Below are positions 5,437 to 8,134 of a DNA stretch of 8,134 nucleotides, one piece after another. Both the position numbers and the translations under genes were made by a program. The DNA comes from an uncultured Collinsella sp. (lineage in GTDB: Bacteria > Actinomycetota > Coriobacteriia > Coriobacteriales > Coriobacteriaceae): assembly GCA_900541045.1 (NCBI GenBank), contig UQID01000038.1, forward strand, positions 1 to 8,134, written 5' to 3'. Positions within the stretch are counted from its first letter, which is position 1. Each line of letters opens with the position of its first letter. Below the pieces are notes generated by a model. It was not told the origin of the DNA, did not search any database, and saw nothing but the letters and a program-made list of their open reading frames with translations.

Positions 5437-7512
5437 CTAACGAAGATACGCTTTCGCGTTGCTCAGGCTGTAGGCAATCGTCGAGCCATTGTGCAGCAAC
5501 GACGACGTCTGCGGGGTAATCGCGCCGGTAATGCCGAGCGCCAGGAGCGCCGAGTTGGTGAGCATCACCTTAGAGTAGGAGCTCGTCAGACGATCAACGA
5601 GGCCCTGACTCATGCGGCGCAGGCGCACGATCGCGGCGAGATCCGTATCGGTCAGGATGATATCGGCGACCTCCTTGGCGATATCGCTTCCGCCACCCAT
5701 CGCCAGACCCACGTCGGCCAAACCGAGCGCCGGCGAATCGTTGACGCCGTCGCCCACCATGGCAACGTGGCGCCCCTCGCTCTTAATGCGCTCCACGTAA
5801 GCGTACTTGTCCTCGGGCAGCAGCTCGGCCTTAAACTCGTCGACCCCTGCCTCTCGCGCAATGCGCTCGGCCGTGCGCCCGGAATCGCCCGTGAGCATGA
5901 CCACGTGCTTGACGCCCAACGCGTGTAGGTCGGCGATGGCCTCGCGGACCCCGGGCTTAAGCGGGTCCTCGATACCGAGCACGCCCACAACGGTGCCGTC
6001 GACCGCCAGATACAGCGGCGACAGGCCCTGCATCTGGGACTCAATGCGCTCCTTGATGTCGGAATCGAGCTGCGCGCTCTCGTCCTCAAACACAAAGTGC
6101 GCGGAACCGATGATGGCGCGACGCCCTTCGATGGACGAAGCGATGCCGTGCGCCACAATATACTCGACCGCAGCGTGGCGCTCGCGGTGCTCGAGCCCGC
6201 GCTCGCGGGCCGCATTGACCACGGCGCGTGCCACCGGATGCGGGAAATGCTCCTCCAAGCAAGCGGAAAGGCGCAGGACCTCGTCCTCGCTCCAGCCATC
6301 GGTCGTCAGCACGCAAGCCAGGCGCGGCTGCGCCTCGGTGAGCGTACCGGTCTTATCAAACACAATGGTGTCGGCCTTGGCAAACGACTCAAAGTACTTC
6401 GCGCCCTTGACCATGACGCCCATCTTGGCAGCATCGCTCATAGCGGTCATGACGGCAACGGAACCCGTGAGCTTGAGTGCGCACGAGTAGTCGACCATCA
6501 GTGCCGCTGAGGTCTTGATGAGGCTGCGGGTGGTAAGCGCAACCAGGCCCGCGAGCAGGAAGTTCCACGGGACGATCTTGTTGGCGAGGTCTTCCATGTG
6601 CGACTGGCCCTCGGACTTGAGCGAGTCGGCCGCCTGCACGAGCGAGACGATCGAACGCAACTTGGTCTGCGCCGTGTTGGCGCGCACGCGCACCAAGATG
6701 CTGCCGTCTTCCACGACGGTTCCGGCGAACACGTCGTCGCCTGCGCTGCGCTCGACGGCAAGCGGCTCGCCGGTCAGGGTCGCCTGGTTAACCATGGCGC
6801 TCCCCTGCTCAACCACGCCGTCGATGCAGATGGACATGCCGGTGCGAACGGCGACCAGATCGCCGGGCTCAAGCTCGGTGGCGGCAACGCTCACCTCGGT
6901 GTCGCCGACCACTTTTTGCGCCTTGTCGGGCACATCGAGCACCGAGTTGATGAGTTCGTTTTCGCTCATGGCGCGGGTGTAGTCCTCGAGCAATTCGCCC
7001 ACGTTGAGCAGGAACATTGTCTGGCCCGCGGTGTCGACATCACGTTTGACGAACGAAATGCCGATGGCCGACGCGTCAAGCACGGGAACGGTCAGGCGCG
7101 GCTGCGCGAGCTCACGGAGGGCGGCGCGCAAAAAGGTCATGTAACCGGCTACGACAAACACCGCACGCAGGGGCGTGGGCAAAAACCATCGGCGCGCATA
7201 GTGGGCGCCGATGAGTGTGGCAAGATCCATAACGAGCTTGTGCTTGCGTGGCTCAAGCTGCATCACGTAACCCGTCTTTGCGTCGGCAATGGCCTGAGCG
7301 TCGAGTGCGCCCAGAGCATCGAGCACGCCTGCACGACGCTGCTCGTCATATTCGAGCGCCATCTGGCCGATGCGGCCGTAGACGCGCACCTTGCGCACGC
7401 CGTCGATATCGCCGCTGAGCTTAAGAAGTGCATCGAGATCGCTCTCTGGCACAGGACCCGCCAATTGAAGACGGGTCCTGCCGGGGATCTCGCTAATAAT
7501 CGAGAATCTCAT
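5437..7512 (-). CDS. P1B-type heavy-metal translocating ATPase (FezB-like)
   Basis: Metal-transporting P-type ATPase, 691 aa, in a membrane. The N-terminal domain (about 1-85) looks like an HMA fold but has no CxxC; instead it carries IPGRTRL with an RxR motif (R12, R14). Membrane segments fall near 95-130, 140-175, 315-360 and 645-690. Catalytic marks are complete: actuator TGE (247-249), DKTGT with phosphorylated D386, an HP motif (425-426), TGD (541-543), and MVGDGVND (585-592). In place of CPC, the transmembrane metal site reads D-Y-S-C-A-L-K (341-347), lacking proline, and LHNGST (672-678) follows in the last helices. The combination of SCA and RxR is what I recall for P1B-6 ATPases such as the ferrosome protein FezB; transported metal (iron likely, manganese or zinc possible) is inference. 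ATG at 7512 has only a weak RBS and starts 18 nt after the upstream gene, suggesting translational coupling. Confidence 0.92.
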   Translation of the reverse strand: MRFSIISEIPGRTRLQLAGPVPESDLDALLKLSGDIDGVRKVRVYGRIGQMALEYDEQRRAGVLDALGALDAQAIADAKTGYVMQLEPRKHKLVMDLATLIGAHYARRWFLPTPLRAVFVVAGYMTFLRAALRELAQPRLTVPVLDASAIGISFVKRDVDTAGQTMFLLNVGELLEDYTRAMSENELINSVLDVPDKAQKVVGDTEVSVAATELEPGDLVAVRTGMSICIDGVVEQGSAMVNQATLTGEPLAVERSAGDDVFAGTVVEDGSILVRVRANTAQTKLRSIVSLVQAADSLKSEGQSHMEDLANKIVPWNFLLAGLVALTTRSLIKTSAALMVDYSCALKLTGSVAVMTAMSDAAKMGVMVKGAKYFESFAKADTIVFDKTGTLTEAQPRLACVLTTDGWSEDEVLRLSACLEEHFPHPVARAVVNAARERGLEHRERHAAVEYIVAHGIASSIEGRRAIIGSAHFVFEDESAQLDSDIKERIESQMQGLSPLYLAVDGTVVGVLGIEDPLKPGVREAIADLHALGVKHVVMLTGDSGRTAERIAREAGVDEFKAELLPEDKYAYVERIKSEGRHVAMVGDGVNDSPALGLADVGLAMGGGSDIAKEVADIILTDTDLAAIVRLRRMSQGLVDRLTSSYSKVMLTNSALLALGITGAITPQTSSLLHNGSTIAYSLSNAKAYLR

Positions 7513-7530
7513 AGTTTGTGCCTGGGAGCG

Positions 7531-7776
7531 TTACTCGGCTGCCTCGTCAGCAGCGGCCTCGCTCTGGGTGATGTAAGCAGCCTCGGCAACCATGTCATCG
7601 ACATTGGCCTTGGCCTGCTCGACCATGTCCTGGTAGCAGTTCTTGACGCGCATACCGCACGCGATGCCCTGCACGCAGGCGTTCTTTACCGGAGCGCTGG
7701 TGAGCAGCTTGATGCCGGCCGTGCCGAGCAGAAAACCGCCACCGACAAGCAGGGTATTGAACGTCGACTTCTTCAT
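7531..7776 (-). CDS. DUF6110-like small membrane protein, 81 aa
   Basis: Small protein with an N-terminal hydrophobic Gly-rich helix (about residues 7-26, V-G-G-G-F-L-L-G-T-A-G, a GxxxG-like packing face) and an amphipathic, acidic, Ala-rich C-terminal helix, so a single-pass membrane protein. It resembles small proteins of the DUF6110 type that I recall next to metal P-type ATPases in gut Firmicutes and Actinobacteria. Three cysteines (C34, C40, C47) sit just after the membrane helix at near-helical spacing and could bind metal. The ATG at 7776 follows GGGAGAAG by 4 nt; a longer in-frame start at 7836 lies in the hairpin leader and has no RBS. It is the first gene of the operon with the ATPase, 18 nt apart. 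It might correspond to a small ferrosome-associated protein, but this is a hypothesis; biochemical role unknown. Confidence 0.82.
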   Translation of the reverse strand: MKKSTFNTLLVGGGFLLGTAGIKLLTSAPVKNACVQGIACGMRVKNCYQDMVEQAKANVDDMVAEAAYITQSEAAADEAAE

Positions 7777-7791
7777 GTTGCTTCTCCCTTT

Positions 7792-7850
7792 TGCCGCATT
7801 GGACGCGGCACGGTGCCTCAGCACTCGAGTAAACAAGTTTGCTCGAGCAC
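7792..7850 (-). promoter_or_regulatory. structured 5' leader of the ATPase operon
   Basis: On the minus strand, a hairpin at 7821-7850 (GTGCTCGAG arm with CTCGAGTGC, extended by AAAC/GTTT; one C-A mismatch and two G-U pairs) is followed by TGCCGC/GCGGCA (7792-7797 with 7805-7810, loop 7 nt) just before the RBS. A third pairing, GGCAC/GTGCC (7807-7817), overlaps the latter and is mutually exclusive with it. Confidence 0.55.
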
Positions 7851-7860
7851 ACTTTTGGAA

Positions 7861-7884
7861 AATAGTTTAGTTTATCTAACTATT
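7861..7884. promoter_or_regulatory. 24-bp palindromic operator candidate
   Basis: Perfect 7-bp arms AATAGTT (7861-7867) and AACTATT (7878-7884), 10 bp apart, with an inner TTAG/CTAA pair (7867-7870, 7876-7879). It lies between and over the -35 and -10 of the operon promoter, the usual position of a repressor site. The TTAG/CTAA core recalls DtxR/IdeR/MntR-type metal boxes but the spacing differs; the regulator is not identified. Confidence 0.6.
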
Positions 7885-7892
7885 GAGGTCAA
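7864..7892 (-). promoter_or_regulatory. promoter of the DUF6110-ATPase operon
   Basis: TTGACC (7887-7892, five of six), 17-bp spacer, TAAACT (7864-7869, four of six). Predicted start near 7857, giving a leader of about 80 nt. Confidence 0.7.
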
Positions 7893-7924
7893 CAAAGGTT
7901 AACTTTTTGGAAATCTTGAGGCGC

Positions 7925-7958
7925 GATGTGATCAAGGGGACCGTCCCTGCGCCACATC
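7925..7958. repeat. REP-like palindromic element
   Basis: Outer arms GATGTG (7925-7930) and CACATC (7953-7958); inner GGGA/TCCC around CCG (7937-7947). The GGGGACNGTCCC core looks like extragenic palindromes associated with REP-type (RAYT) transposases in Firmicutes and relatives. Only one copy is visible here, so repetitiveness is unproven. Confidence 0.45.
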
Positions 7959-7961
7959 CAC

Positions 7962-7988
7962 AAAAAAATGGGGGCGCCAACGGCGCCC
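7962..7988 (-). terminator. rho-independent terminator with no visible gene
   Basis: GGGCGCC/GGCGCCC stem (7982-7988 with 7972-7978), 3-nt loop, then CCA and TTTTTTT on the minus strand. It must end a transcript coming from higher coordinates, where no coding sequence is visible up to the window edge. Confidence 0.85.
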
Positions 7989-8097
7989 TCATTCACCAAA
8001 TTCCATTCAGCCTACCTGACCCGAACGGCCGAGTCGTCACAGAACCCGGGAGCCCCGGCAGGGCGGGTGCTTGCTCAAAATGAGTTCCGCACGCAAA
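7989..8097. other. structured non-coding stretch, possible small RNA
   Basis: No supported ORF. Three consecutive hairpins: 8018-8035 (GACTCG/CGGGTC on the minus strand, one G-U), 8046-8058 (CCGGG/CCCGG, loop 3) and 8067-8092 (GTGC/GCAC with inner CTCA/TGAG). Bounded by terminator hairpins on both sides. It could be a minus-strand small RNA ending at 7962, the 3' UTR of a gene beyond the window, or an intergenic repeat. I could not match it to SRP RNA, RNase P RNA or a riboswitch by eye. Confidence 0.35.
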
Positions 8098-8120
8098 GAA
8101 GGCCACTTAATGTGGCCTTC
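8098..8120. terminator. bidirectional terminator-like hairpin
   Basis: Perfect 9-bp stem GAAGGCCAC/GTGGCCTTC with a 5-nt loop. Tails are modest both ways (GTCTT on plus, TTT on minus), so the direction of use is unclear. Confidence 0.6.
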
Positions 8121-8134
8121 GTCTTGCGCAGGAC

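Noticed and set aside
6598..7902. 434-aa open frame on the plus strand
   Set aside because: Fully antisense to the ATPase operon, whose catalytic motifs are complete; it has no RBS or family features. A shadow of GC-rich codon use.
7883..8083. 66-aa open frame on the plus strand
   Set aside because: It starts inside the operon promoter/operator and crosses the REP-like palindrome and a terminator.
7989..8097. SRP (4.5S) RNA, because of GGTCAGGT on the minus strand
   Set aside because: The required GGAAGCAGC-like apical loop partner is absent.

Overview
The window looks like the chromosome of a moderately GC-rich actinobacterium. It fits best the gut Coriobacteriia (Collinsella-like): the order rplM-rpsI-glmM, a small Gly-rich membrane protein paired with a heavy-metal P-type ATPase, and strong Shine-Dalgarno sites on almost every gene. 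This assignment is inferred from style and gene content, not from a search. The first 26 bases are not genomic: they match the end of an Illumina Nextera read-2 adapter including the 19-bp Tn5 mosaic end, so position 27 is the true contig edge.

Left part (71-3978, all minus strand). Reading leftwards from 3978: a patatin-like phospholipase with its own strong RBS; a sigma-70-like promoter and hairpin leader for rplM-rpsI (ribosomal proteins L13 and S9), closed by a 16-bp terminator hairpin; glmM (phosphoglucosamine mutase, cell-wall UDP-GlcNAc precursor synthesis); and a stand-alone PTS EIIA-Glc domain protein. These are housekeeping genes.

Middle (3979-4937). The tmRNA gene ssrA (minus strand, 4336-4699) carries a readable tag, DNNSSFEPMALAA, and a downstream terminator. 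Between ssrA and the patatin gene lies a 357-nt non-coding stretch holding a 22-bp direct repeat 210 bp apart. Each copy contains 17 nt identical to the tmRNA T-arm but in inverted orientation, which suggests a scar of integration or rearrangement at ssrA.

Right part (4938-8134). A 144-aa protein of unknown function runs on the plus strand and converges on a two-gene minus-strand operon: an 81-aa Gly-rich, single-pass membrane protein (DUF6110-like) followed 18 nt later by a 691-aa P1B-type ATPase. The ATPase has an RxR motif in a Cys-free N-terminal domain and an unusual S-C-A transmembrane metal site. The operon has a good promoter with a palindrome between -35 and -10, a hairpin-rich leader and a terminator. 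Arrangement and motifs resemble what I recall of ferrosome (fez) operons built around P1B-6 ATPases, so a minimal iron-compartment system is the most interesting hypothesis here. Upstream of it, 7925-8120 holds a REP-like palindrome and a non-coding, highly structured stretch between two terminator hairpins.
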